Source of the DNA: Plasmodiophora brassicae | Taxonomy: Eukaryota; Endomyxa; Phytomyxea; Plasmodiophorida; Plasmodiophoridae | NCBI GenBank assembly: GCA_039704465.1 | Contig: JASFAU010000003.1 | Coordinates: 1,674,001 to 1,738,000, forward strand | Direction of reading: 5' to 3' | DNA length: 64,000 bases | Shown here: positions 34,801-46,356 of the stretch, piece by piece | How positions within the stretch are numbered: the stretch's first letter is position 1 | Layout of the letters: each line of letters opens with the position of its first letter | Position numbers and translations under genes: made by a program | The notes under the pieces: model-generated | The model's input: the letters and a program-made list of their open reading frames with translations, nothing else | Database searches by the model: none | Told to the model about the DNA's origin: nothing

Positions 34801-37800
34801 CGCGTTGTGCAGTCAAACTTTTGCGAAGCTTGCAAACGGAGTCCTCGTGGGCCCCGCTTATTTCTCGAGTCGTTTCGCTTCACTTGACACTGTTAAACTC
34901 CGTTATCCCGATGCTCGAAACCCATTCAAGCTCGTCTCCGATGAAGGATCCTCAAGCGATTCTCGATCTAATTGGAGTGTTACGGTTCCTTGGAAACTAT
35001 GTTGATCCGATAACCGTTGGCTCTCGGGTCGTTAGTAATTGCAATGGAGGAACTCCGACTCGTTCGCAACGTGATCAGCGACGCACAGGTGGCGAAAGTT
35101 CGAACACGTCGAATATCTCTACTGTCGTTGGCATCTCCAAGTCAAAAGCTGTCCTCATTCGTGACTCGGACCTGTCTCTTTCGTTAACTGAGCGTGATTT
35201 ACGAGATATTCAAGCAGTACCTGACTGCCTTCAGTACGGTTCACTGCTACTCACGAGACAAGCTATCAACTCTCTACTCTTCCTCATCTCGCTCAGACCG
35301 TCTGGGAGTGCTGATCGGCGTCGGTCGAGTGTCGACAATTCTAGAAACGCCATTGTCATACTTGACAGTGATATTCGCTTCCAACCGTCTTTGATGTTTG
35401 CGCAGCTGCAAGCCTATGGCCTCAAGGCGTTTCTGTCGTTGTTGCAGAGCCTGCCTTCTCTGGTTTCGCAAGACACGCTTTGCGCGATCATCGAGTCCCC
35501 AGCATTTGTCAGGAACCTACTCCAAGTTGCACGAATGCCTATTCCTCTCCACGAAGCTTCCGACTTGCAAGACTTAGAAATCAAGTGCTGTCGGCTTGGT
35601 ATGCTGGTTCACGATCAACGAGTTATCGAACAGGTATCGCACACCTCGTTTATTCATGTTGCGTATACGTGCTAAAACTTTGTCCAGAGTTACGGGATCC
35701 TTTCGATCGATAAACAAACTCTGCGCGATTCCATGGACGAACATATCGACTGGTGTACAAAGGCCTCTCAGGTTAGATGGTTGAGGGTATACTCTAATTG
35801 CTTGCCTTACTGGGCTATAGATGTTTTCAAAGATTCCCGACGGGTTAGAGCTGGCTAAGTCCTGGCTCGTAACGCAACGCAACTCTGTTGAGAGTGCACG
35901 CCTTCGACGAAATCAAACGATGACATCTTCGCTTTCTCCGAAGGTACTTTCAGTTGACCACCACCAGTGAATTTGCTGACAGTTGCCGACAGAGCCAGAC
36001 TGGTGATATGATCACACGCCTGTCTGCATTAGGGTTCCCAGTAGTCGTCTGTGAGAAAGCTCTTCGACTATGCAAAGGGAATGAAACGTTGGCTGCAAAC
36101 TGGTTAATGGACAATGGGGCCAGAGAAGCAGAAGTTCTTGCGATTGATGTTCGCAGTACTGAAGCTTTGGCGAACCCCTTCAGCGACGAATGTGAATGGG
36201 GAACAGAGGGCGTCGATTTCTTCCAAGTGGGTGATGCATCTAAAGCATCCAGACCTTTTCATTCAATGATGGAACCTTACAGGAAATGGGAGATGGCGAC
36301 GTTGCCCGCGATCTGCTCTGGCGCTTGCCGTCCGACCAGCTTGATGGCAATTTTGAGGCTGAAAGCGACGTCTATAACAGATTGGCGTTACAGCCTGGGG
36401 ACGTCCAACAAACCCGGTATGCTCTTAACAGTGTAACGCGTCTTCCACGCCTGAACCTATGATTCTACAGGGACTCCGAAGCGGTTCCCGACAGGGCAAA
36501 AAGCTCTGTTCCGTCTTCCTCCAGCTTGAAGCATTTGTCGTTATCGCTGACGATTGACGACCTGCGAGAAGGACAGGTATATTAGGCACCTACTATCAGA
36601 TGTTTCTACCGCTCACATTTAGGTCGCAGGCTGTTAGAATATCTCGGTCTTGGGTTTCCGCTCGCGACAGGGTCCTAGGCGGAGAAGGAACCGGAGGAGC
36701 AGGATCGGGCCGCTACATGTACCGTTGGTACCTGAACTCCGTCCAGAACACATGGGAACCGTTTGACGACAATGTCACTGCCCAACTCGAGGAACGCTGG
36801 AGGCTGGGGGATTCTTTATGCACGGCCATTCTCGACTCCGAGCCGTTCATGGTTCGTTAATGCGGCTATTCTTTCTCCTCTGCCTTGACACGATGCATAG
36901 TTTCGCCTGGACCGCATGGCAATGTATCACAGCCTTACAGGGTATATGGTACGCCTTCGCAGAAGGAGAGTCGAGAAGAGCGTCCAGTCTCCATTTCAGA
37001 CTGTAGCGAACAAGAACGAAGCAAATGATCAGTCACCAGGTTTGGGCGGGGTCCTTCTTGATACGGTTATCGCGTCTGAACCGCGATGTTTAGTTGCAGA
37101 CGAAATCCTTTCTGATGAGCAAATTCTAGAGCGAATGTTAGATGCTCTGTCCAGTTCTCAACGGGAAACTGTGGAGAGGGTCTGTGCCACAGGCCGCTTG
37201 ACAGCGTGAATGTTTGTGATGACTCCTTAATAGGTCCAGCTCGTTGTGGCCGATATGCCGAAATCATGGGTCGTCCAGGCGTTGCAAAAGAATAACTTCG
37301 ACCCGAATCTCGCGGTTGAGTGGATATTTGCTAATTCTACTGTGCTGGAGAACCTCGACAAGGTTTTGCGTTATATCGGATTTCCCCACGTAGCGAGCAT
37401 GCTGACCTTGCTGCAGGAACAGGCCAAAAGGCGAGAAGCGTTGTTGAATCCAGCGCCCGCGAAGGCTGTAGCGAATTCTTCCAGTGACGATGACCCCGAA
37501 GCGGATTCTTCGCTGTTTACTCCGCTTCTGGCATACGGTGGCGCTATTGGGACTATAGTTTCGATTGATCGCCAAAGATCACGGGCTCGCGTCGCGTTCC
37601 CTCTGTGCTCGTCGGATTCAGGACATCCGCAGGTACTTGGTGTGTCTGACTCAATGTCTCGATGCTCTCATCTCATTACTACATAACAAGGTCGACAACG
37701 TTCCAGGCGTTCTTTGCCCGCTTGTTGCTCTGGAGTGGCCAGATGCGTGGGTTGGCGAGGAGATGCCTAACGAAATCTCTCAACGACGCAAGCTGGGCGT

Positions 37801-40800
37801 AGACGGTCTTCTTGTCGACGCGTACGTTGCGCTAGGAATTGTTTTCGCGCGTCGTGCTGTTCTGTCGATCATGCGATTAAGCCTCAGCGGCAACAACGAT
37901 TCATCGCCGGTAACACAAATACCTGCTGAGACAACCTCTGAGCCTCAGGACGAAAACGCCCAGCCCTCGCTGACTCTGTCGAAGCTCAATTTGAAAGTGA
38001 TCGACGTCATTTCGATCCTAAAGCTCGTAGCAAATGACATAGACCACATGAGCAGTCAGGGCGTGTCTATCTGGTTCTTGTTGCGGGCACTTGCTGTTCA
38101 TCCGAAATACTCTGAAGAGATGCTGCCGTTCCTCATTGATGACTGCATCGTCCACTTGCGCCGCTCTTCATCTCGCGTAGCGGAGGTGTCAACCGCCCAT
38201 CCTTATCCTGACTCGTCGCAAACGAAAGAAGAGGTCTACATCGAGAACGCGAATGAACTCCTGGTGGAATTCGATCGTCGTTCGCAACTGAAGGAAGGGC
38301 ATGCCGTGGTATCGTTTTGGTCGGACCCAGAGTGTACATCAGAAATTGCCATTATGTCCGGCACGGGATTCCAGTCTCCAGGCAATTCTACTGGGAGTGG
38401 ATTTCGCCCTTTTATCGTGAGAGGAAACCGCTTCTTTGTCCAGTTTGGAAGCGGCCAGCCTCGCCCAACTGGGAAAGTCGAATTCGGATTCGCTGTGAGA
38501 GTCCGTCCGCTAGGCTACCGGTTCGAGGATGAACGCGACATTCTTCGGGCCCCTCTCGGATGGAATCTGCTGTCGCTACTCACCAGTAACGATTTGATCG
38601 ATTCGTGTTTGCGTCACGAACGATGTCACGACCTGGTCCGCGCTCTGATACGGTTCCTTCGATGCTCCTCCTCGCCCTCAAAAGTTTTTGTCACCATGTC
38701 CCTTGAGAAGCTTTTCTCTCGCTATTCAGAGATGTACATCGACTGGGGCACCCGAACGTCGTTTCTTGAGCGGATTGGCGGCAGCGGTGACATTGCAGGT
38801 CTCCAAACGACACGTGACCGAGTTCGAGAAGCTAACATGCGTGCTCCTGTTGGGTCTTCGTTTTCGCCGTTTTTAAAGGCTCTCGAGGACTTGTTACGTC
38901 TGACTAGGGTCATCTTCCCGCAGACCGCGTTCCAGACCTACGAAATCGACGTCCTTCAGGTCGTCAATGGCATTCCAGTGAATCCATGGGATATGCGTAT
39001 TGCAATCGGCAAAGTCACGGCAGTCGATGTCGCTCGTGTTGAGATGGTGCTCGAGTGTTTGTATAATGGTCGCAAGTTGCCCTCCTCTCAGATCTTTGCT
39101 CTTTCGTATGAGCACCTGAACACAATGGCTCTCTTCCGCCTGTGCTTGAAGGAATTGGAAACGTCCATCAAGCTCAACAAACAGATTTCGAAATGGAAAG
39201 ACGAACGGCGTTTCTGGATGTCGATGGTGAATACCTTCAAAGACGTCGACTATCTCGCTGACATCCTGCTCATGCTTCGTCGTTCAATGCTCGATTCGGC
39301 GTTTGAGCCAATGTGGTCACTTCGTCACAAAGACTGGGAATCTCGCGTTCGTGAAGCTCGCACGCTCGCCCAGTATGCTGTTTGCCTTCGCGATCTGGAA
39401 GAATCGTTCCGTTGGAGAGATGAGAAGGACGATAACCGGGAGTCTGCACTGGTCACCTCGTGGCGCGCATCTCGCCCGAACTGGGTGAAGACGGTCACTA
39501 CTCTTAGTGACGAGGTAAGCCTGGCTCGGGTTCAGTCCAGCATGCCATCATCACAAGAAGCCGAACGGGCTCCATACTGGAGTCGAGAAGCCAACGAACA
39601 GCTGGTGGCATACGTCAATGCATTGATTAGCCAGAACGCTAGACGACTGCGCTCACTCACGTTCGTCGATATCACGGAGCCGAAGCCATCTGAACTAGTC
39701 ACATTGTACCCTTCATTGAAAGGCATTCCTATGCCCCATATACGGTCGCGGTTCGGTGTCCTGAAAATGATCAACCAGCTGGTCGCTGCCATCATTATAC
39801 CTGTTGCTCCGTTGTGGAATATGCAAGAGAGGTCGCTAGGGACACTCATGCGCAGGTGCAAGCGGCTCATCTTCCACGAAGCGAAGCTGGCCATCCTAAC
39901 GCAGTCCGTCCAGCGAATGTATTCGAAAGAGAAGGACCCTCAGAACGTGATTCTCAACCGGCACGAGGCTGCCAAAGAACGATCCGCTGTTAACGCCGCA
40001 GGAAAGGTTCTGACGCCCGCCATTCGCCACACTATCTTCTTCCAGTTGTACTCCCAGCTTCGCGTGGTCGATGCTGAATCGCTTCGTCGCAAGGGCCAGG
40101 CTTGGCGCGTCAAGTTCGTCGGCGAACGTGGCCACGATGTTGGTGGGCTCTTCAACGCATCGTTGTCGAACATCTGCGATGAGCTCATGTCCTACCGCCT
40201 GCCTCTCTTCGTCCCGACGCCAAATGGCAAACACAAGATCGGTGATAACCGCGAAAAGTGGATGCCGTCGCCGTCTGCAAATGATCCACAGCACATTGCC
40301 TGGTTCGAGTTCGTCGGCAAATTGATGGGCATTGCATGTCTATCGCAAAACCGGACGCTTTCAATCGACCTGCCGTCGATGGTTTGGAAAACCATCGTCC
40401 GCGAGCCCCTGGATCTCGCTGACCTGAAGGCTGTCGACTACCCAGTCTACAGAACGCTGCATCTGATGAGGCGCCCTGAGGTAGAGTCGATCACCGAGGA
40501 CACATTCGAGTACGTCTTCCCTGACTTGTGCTTCACTGCACCGAACGCCGATGGCGTCGAGGTCGAGCTGGCTCCGGATGACGCCCACCGTCAGGTAACC
40601 TGGGCCAACCGCCTGGAGTATGCTCGCGCCGTCGAGGAGTTCCGGCTCCACGAGCTCGAGGTACAGATCGGCGCAATCTGTCGAGGCCTGGCCCAGATGC
40701 TTCCGATCGACCTCCTGGCGTTGTTCACCTGGCAGCAACTGGAAGTCCTGGTCTGTGGCAACCCGGATATCGATATTCAGCTGCTGCGAGAGAAGACGAT

Positions 40801-41272
40801 CTACTCCGGCAACGTTCGCGAGGCGGACCCGCATATCCAGATGTTCTGGCGCGTCATCGAATCGTTCTCGGCACAAGACCGGCGCGAATTCCTCCAGTTC
40901 GTCTGGGGACGCTCGCGCCTCCCCACCACCAAGGTCGGCTTCGGCAAAGACGCGTTCAAGATCTCGGATCATACGGCGGCCATCCTGGCGCAGAACGCGA
41001 TGCCGTTGACGTATGGCACGTCGATGATCCACGACCAGTACCTTCCAGTTGCCCACACCTGTTTCTTCGCGCTTGAACTTCCGCGGTACTCCTCGGATGC
41101 TATCATGAGCGACAAGCTCCTGTACGCCATCCATAACTGCAAGACGATCGACGCAGACACGACGCAGGAGAGCCAGATGAACCAGAACATGAGCTGGAGT
41201 GACGGCGAGTCCGACGGCGAAGGCGAAACGCGTGCTACGAATGAGGAGAACCGGGAGCGTGGCGCCCAGTGA
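28837..41272 (+). CDS. giant HECT-type E3 ubiquitin ligase (HECTD4/HERC-like) with UBA and WWE domains
   Basis: A single very long multi-exon gene, start uncertain (ATG at 28837 or an upstream exon). The first exon ends near 30465 and is joined to 30516; further small exons follow up to a last exon that runs from about 37640 to the stop at 41272. Domains in order: a helical N-terminal half; a UBA domain at about 36008-36122 (ITRLSALGFPVVVCEKAL); a WWE-like segment at about 36710-36850 (YRWYLNSVQNTWEPFDD); a second UBA at about 37246-37340 (VVQALQKNNFDPNLAVEWIF); a beta-rich ZZEF1/HECTD4-type segment (LLVEFDRRSQL, VEFGFAVRVRPLGY) near 38240-38520; and a C-terminal HECT domain (GERGHDVGGLFNASL to the end). 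The catalytic Cys is in VAHTCFFALELP at 41060-41062. HECT ligases pass ubiquitin through this Cys to the substrate. Substrates cannot be inferred. LRRC56 ends 27 bp downstream on the other strand. Confidence 0.9.
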
Positions 41273-41299
41273 TATCGACAGCCGTTTCGAACATTGATG

Positions 41300-42350
41300 T
41301 CAATTCCTGCGCTGTGTTATATTGCTAGGATGAAGTTGATTCCTTCTTCGCGATCGCATTGCTAGAACAGGGCTCCCGCACAATGTGACACCTTTGGTCA
41401 GGTCGCTTGATGCGTCGTCTTCGTCTTCTTGTGCGGCAGGCTGTGATCGTCGCTTACCGACATCGACGCCGTCCGTCCTGTGCAGGCTGCTATGGGGGCT
41501 GTTAGCGGCCTGCGTGCTGGACGTACCCGCCGGCACACCTGTTACGTATGCCTTCGATGACGTAGTCTAGTCGCGAGATGTCCCCGTCATTGTGGTCGTC
41601 TGTCGGACGATCGTCGAGCATTGCCAGGCGGGGCGATTCCAAACACAGTCGTCGCCTGTATCTGCCGATGGGATTATGTCGCAGGACTAGATCGGTTAGG
41701 GCCGGGAGCCGTGTCAGAATGTCGATCGCGTCGTCGTTCTCGATTTCGTTCCTGCGACCCACATGGTTACTAACCGCCGCCTCCGGATGCAGACAGTATG
41801 CGATCGTTGAACCCTTCTAGGTCGAGCACGGCGAGGGTTTCATCGGCGAAGACAAGCGGAGACAGGTCGCGGATATTGTTGAATGCGACGTAGAGTTCGG
41901 TAAGCTGCTTGCAAGCCGTGATGCCTTCTAGGTCGTCCAGAGCGCAGCGCGCCAACCAGATGACCTGCACGTTGCGTATCGAACTTCCTAGCGCCCGAGC
42001 GGAACGCACGGTGCTCCCCGACAAATTCAGGTATCGGAGCGCCGGGAGATGAACCGATAACGACGTCAGGGAATGGCACGACGCGTCTAGGATCAGATCC
42101 AGGCGCTCGATGTTCCAGATGTCAGTGCGGCCCGTGAGTTCAGCCTGTACGGTGATAAGAGCCGAGGCGGCCCAATGGACGACACCTGGGCGCTAGTACT
42201 GACTATCGTGTCTGGTGACGACAGCGGGTCAACAACGTCGTGCCCGTCGCCATCGCAACCGCTGATGCAGAGGACCTCGTGGTCCGAATGCAGGGCGAAC
42301 CGTCCTCGCGCCCTCATCGCCTCATCACAAAGGTTGCTCCCATGCACCAA
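41300..42350 (-). CDS. LRRC56: LRRC56-like leucine-rich-repeat ciliary protein
   Basis: At least three minus-strand exons with introns near 42142-42182 or 42160, about 41770-41820, and about 41523-41571. The central exon gives consecutive LRRs: IWNIERLDLIL, SLTSLSVHLPALRYLNLSGS, VQVIWLARCALDDLEGI, LTELYVAFNNIRDLSPL and LAVLDLEG; the next gives LPALTDLVLRHNPIG and SPRLAMLDD. The IWLARCALDDLEGI and ELYVAFNNIRDLSPL pair is typical of LRRC56, as is the downstream TLCGSPVLAMRSRR motif. LRRC56 works with IFT to bring outer dynein arms into cilia and flagella. The 5' end is uncertain: the first in-frame ATG lies near 42318, and an upstream exon is possible. Convergent with the HECT gene. Confidence 0.82.
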
Positions 42351-42392
42351 GTGCCAACCGGTAGCTAGATCGTCGATGGTACCTTGCTGAAT

Positions 42393-43492
42393 GGGCTAAT
42401 CGCGATTCGCGCGCGTTTAGCGTACGCTCTGCTGGCTGGCCGCCTTGTTTGCACCATCCATGCAACATTGCGCCAACGATGTGTATTTAACGACTAAACG
42501 TCGGGAGGTTCATCTGGCGTCCGATGTGGGCACTCATCAGCAGGTGTCGGTTGGTCAGCGTAGCGGAGCCGGGGAACGATGACGACGGCACGATAGGACC
42601 CATACGATCAGCCGGGCGGGCGGTGGACGCCGCAGCGACCTTGGCGTAGACGGCGAACGACGACGATCGCATGTTAAGGGCGAACCTGCTAATCTAGGCT
42701 AGTCTTGTAAAAGGTGGTCGACGAGGACGGCAACAGTGGCGAGCGATCCTGAAACACGTCAGGACAGGCCGCAGACCGATAAGGACGTCGTCTGGGTCGA
42801 GCACGATCGCATAAGACAGGCAGAGCGCGACACCGGTGAGTTTGTGGGCAGAGCGCTAGCGACGAGCACGTAAGCTCTTGTGGAACGGCTGCGAACACAC
42901 GATACAGTAAACGATTGTGGGCTGCCTCGACCTGCAGCTTGATTTGCCAGGTCGACCTGACGGGTGACTCACGCCCGGCAAAGCCATGACTCAACCCACT
43001 CGGCGCGTCCACTCCCTCGACAGGTATGCGGTGTGCGCGAGACCCGCGTCTGCGCAACAGCGCAAAGGTCCCATGTCAGCGTGCTACGTGACCGGCGCCC
43101 TCATACGTACTATACATCCCGTCGGGACCCTTGCCCTTTGCCGAAAGAGTCCCCCCAGAGCCTCCGCCACGCGGGTGCCTGTGACGGTACGCCGGGGCTG
43201 AGTGTCGCACCCGCTAGCGACATGACTGACCCGCAAACCGTACGCATTGTTGTTGTTGTTGTGTTTCGGTGGGTGCGCCCTGTTGACCACCCAGCGGGAC
43301 TCCGACGGGACCGGCTCCGGGGCGGGGACGACGTCGACGATTCGCGACGTGTTTTGCGCGCAGGCCCAGGGCGAATTTTTTTGGAGGGGTAGGCCCCAGC
43401 CCCAAGGCGGCGCCCTCAACAACATTTCGCTAACCGTTTGGGTTTGGTGGGGCGGGCGCGAAGGACGGTCATCGCTGGTCGATGGTCGCGGC
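42393..43492. other. intergenic stretch with one small hypothetical ORF
   Basis: About 1.1 kb separates LRRC56 from the RhoGEF gene. A minus-strand ORF at 42487-42672 (61 residues, real ATG at 42672) has a basic N-terminus that could target mitochondria, but I do not recognise it, and longer frames around it look like noise. The last 300 bp are the presumed promoter of the RhoGEF gene, with a small T/G-rich run at about 43247-43262. Confidence 0.35.
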
Positions 43493-46321
43493 ATGACCAC
43501 CGGCGAGCAGCAGCAGCAGCAGCAGCAGTGGGCGACGGGCGGCCCGGTCGCCGTGCGCCGTACGACATGGTCGGCGGCGTCGCGCCCGACAGACGCCGCC
43601 GTCAGCGAGGCGACCTGGCAGGCGGCGCTGTCGTCGTTGCGGGCGGGCGACACCGGCAAACCCGTCGTCGACATCATGAAGACGCACTGCCAGTACTCGA
43701 AGCGCCTGCTCATCGAGCTGACGACCTGGCCGGTCGACGACCTGCCCGGCGCGACCGTCCTGAGCGCCGTCCTGGGCGTCGTGCGACGCGACACGGCCAT
43801 CTGGCTCCTGACCGACGCCGACCCCGACCAGCACTACGCCCAGGTCCTCCTGTCTGCCAAGCTGGGCCTAGCGCACCCGCACGCCCTGCTGCGCCAGTGC
43901 TGGTCGCACGCGCTCGACCTGCTCCTGCACGAGCACCTGACACGGCTGCCGTTCCCGTCGCTGATCGTCGCCTTCATCCTGACGGCCAGCATCGACCCGC
44001 GCCTGCGCCTGCGCTGGCTGACGGCGACGGTCGCCTTCATCCGCCAGCTGTACAAGTACGGCGGCCAGCACCGGGACCTGGCGCCGCTGCAGACGCTGGC
44101 CGCCCACGCCGACGACCTGGCGCGATTCGCCATCGGGTCGCTGAGCGACGCCAACGAGGGCGTGCGCGGGCGGGCGGCCGCCCTGCTCCGCCTGCTGCTG
44201 CCGATCTGTGATGCGGACGCGGCGACGGAGGCGATCCCGGCGCTGCTGTCGGCGATGGACCGGCACGGGACGTCGTCCGGCAGCGTGCACAGCGGCGGGA
44301 CGGAGGCGTCGACGCGGTGCCGGGTCGAGCGGGAGATCGTGACGACCGAGGAGTCGTACGTGGCCGGCCTGGAGACCCTGATGCGCAAGGTCATGGAGCC
44401 GTTACGCGCCAAGCGCGTCATCCCCGACGACAAGGCGTGCGCCCTGTTCGCCAACCTGCCGTCGATCGCGGCGCTGAACAAGCTGCTGCTGGCCGACCTG
44501 CAGGAGTGCTCGTGCACGGTCCAGTGCGCGTGCGTGCCCGGCGTGTTCGTGCGGTTCGCCGGCGTCTTCAAGCTGTACAGCGAGTACGTCAACGGGTTCG
44601 ACCGGTGCCTGCAGATGCTGTCCGACCTGCGCGACAACGTCGCGTTCAACCGGTTCCTGGCGGGCACCGGCGTCCAGCTGACGTCGCTGATGATCTCGCC
44701 GATCCAGCGCATCCCCCGGTACCTGCTGCTGCTGCAGGAGCTGGCGCGGCACACGCCCTCGGACCACACGGCGTTCACCGTCATCCAGCAGGCGGTCGAC
44801 AAGATCAGGGCGATCGCCGACCACCTGAACGACAGCAAGAAGCGCGTCGAGGACCTGACCAAGCTGCTGACGCTGCAGGCGCGGATCGCGGGGCGCGCCC
44901 CGTCCCTCGTCAAGCCGGACCGCGAGCTCCTGCTGGACGGCATCGTTCGCAAGCGCTCGTCGTCCAGCACGGCCCTGTCCCGGCGGCACGCCCGCCACGT
45001 CTTCGTCTTCAGCGACATGATCTGTAGGTTCGGCGTTGGCAGGTCGCCGGCCCGGTCGTTCGCTAACGCGCGCGCCCCCGCCCGCAGTGTGGTGCACGCC
45101 GTCGTACCGGTTCAAGGGCCAGCTGGAGCTGTCGCACACGGACTCGTCCAGGGTGTACGAGGCGCGCGACGAGTTCGTCCTCGACGTGGTCGGGTCGCGC
45201 CGGTCGATCCAGCTGGAGTTCGGGGCGCGCCACGAGCGCGACCACTGGCACGCCGTCATCGACGACGCCATCCGCGCCATGCAGGAGCGCCGGCAGACGA
45301 CGCTGCGCACGGGCACCGTCCGCATGAAGAACCTGCTGGAGCGCGACCTGCAGCGCGCCGTCCAGTCGCAAACGCCGTCGAGCACGCCGGTGAAGCCGTC
45401 GCGCAGTGCGCCGGGGCCGACCCGCGCCGACCCGGCCACGGCAGCGGTGACGGGCGCCGGTGCAGCGGGGCCGGGCGCGGATCCGGCGCCGCCCCCGACG
45501 CTGACGGCGGACTGCGAGGCGGTCCGGACGCTGCACGCCCTCGTCCTGCTGTACAGCGACACGCTCGGCGGCGACACGGCCGACATGATCACGGACGAGG
45601 TCGTCAAGGCCGTCGAGCGCCTGCACCGCTCGTCGACGGCGGCGTCGTCGTCATCGCTGGCGTTCGGCCGGCGGGGCCCCGGCCTGCTCGCCGCCCTGCT
45701 GGCGTACTGCGCCGACCGCCTGTCCGGGTCGCCCTGCGCCGTCACGGCCGCCATCGACAGCCTCCCGGACGAGTTCTCGCGGTCGCCGTCGTCGTCGCGC
45801 GAGTCGTCGCCGGCCCCGATCGCCACCACCGGCCATGCGTCCGCCGCGTCGTCGTCGTCGCCGTCGTCCGGCGAAGGGTCGTCGTCGTTGTCGTCGGCGG
45901 CGCCGTCGACCCGGGCGTTGGTGGTGGTGCCGGGCGAGGCGCCCAGTGCGGCACGGTCGGCGGCGACGACCACGATGCCGGCGTCGGACCTGAGCCTGCG
46001 CCTGTTCCCGATCGTGTTCGACCTGGTGCAACTGTGCCCCTCGCCGCTGTCGCAGTCGGACGTGTTCCGGCAAGGGACGCGGTGCCTGGCGGCCGCGGTC
46101 GATCGCGCGCCCCGCGACCTGACCGCCGCCATCGTCGCCCATCTCGACGCCTGCGTCGGCAACCACCAGCACGGCCACGTCGACGCCGGCAACGACGACC
46201 ACCTGTGGCGGCGACAGGCCCTGTCGATGCTCTGCCTGGGGCTGGTGGCCGAATCCCAGTCGGTCACCGACGACGACTTTGAGATCGTGTCGCAGTACGC
46301 GCCGTCGGCCCTGTCCAGCCT

Positions 46322-46356
<35 letters not shown>

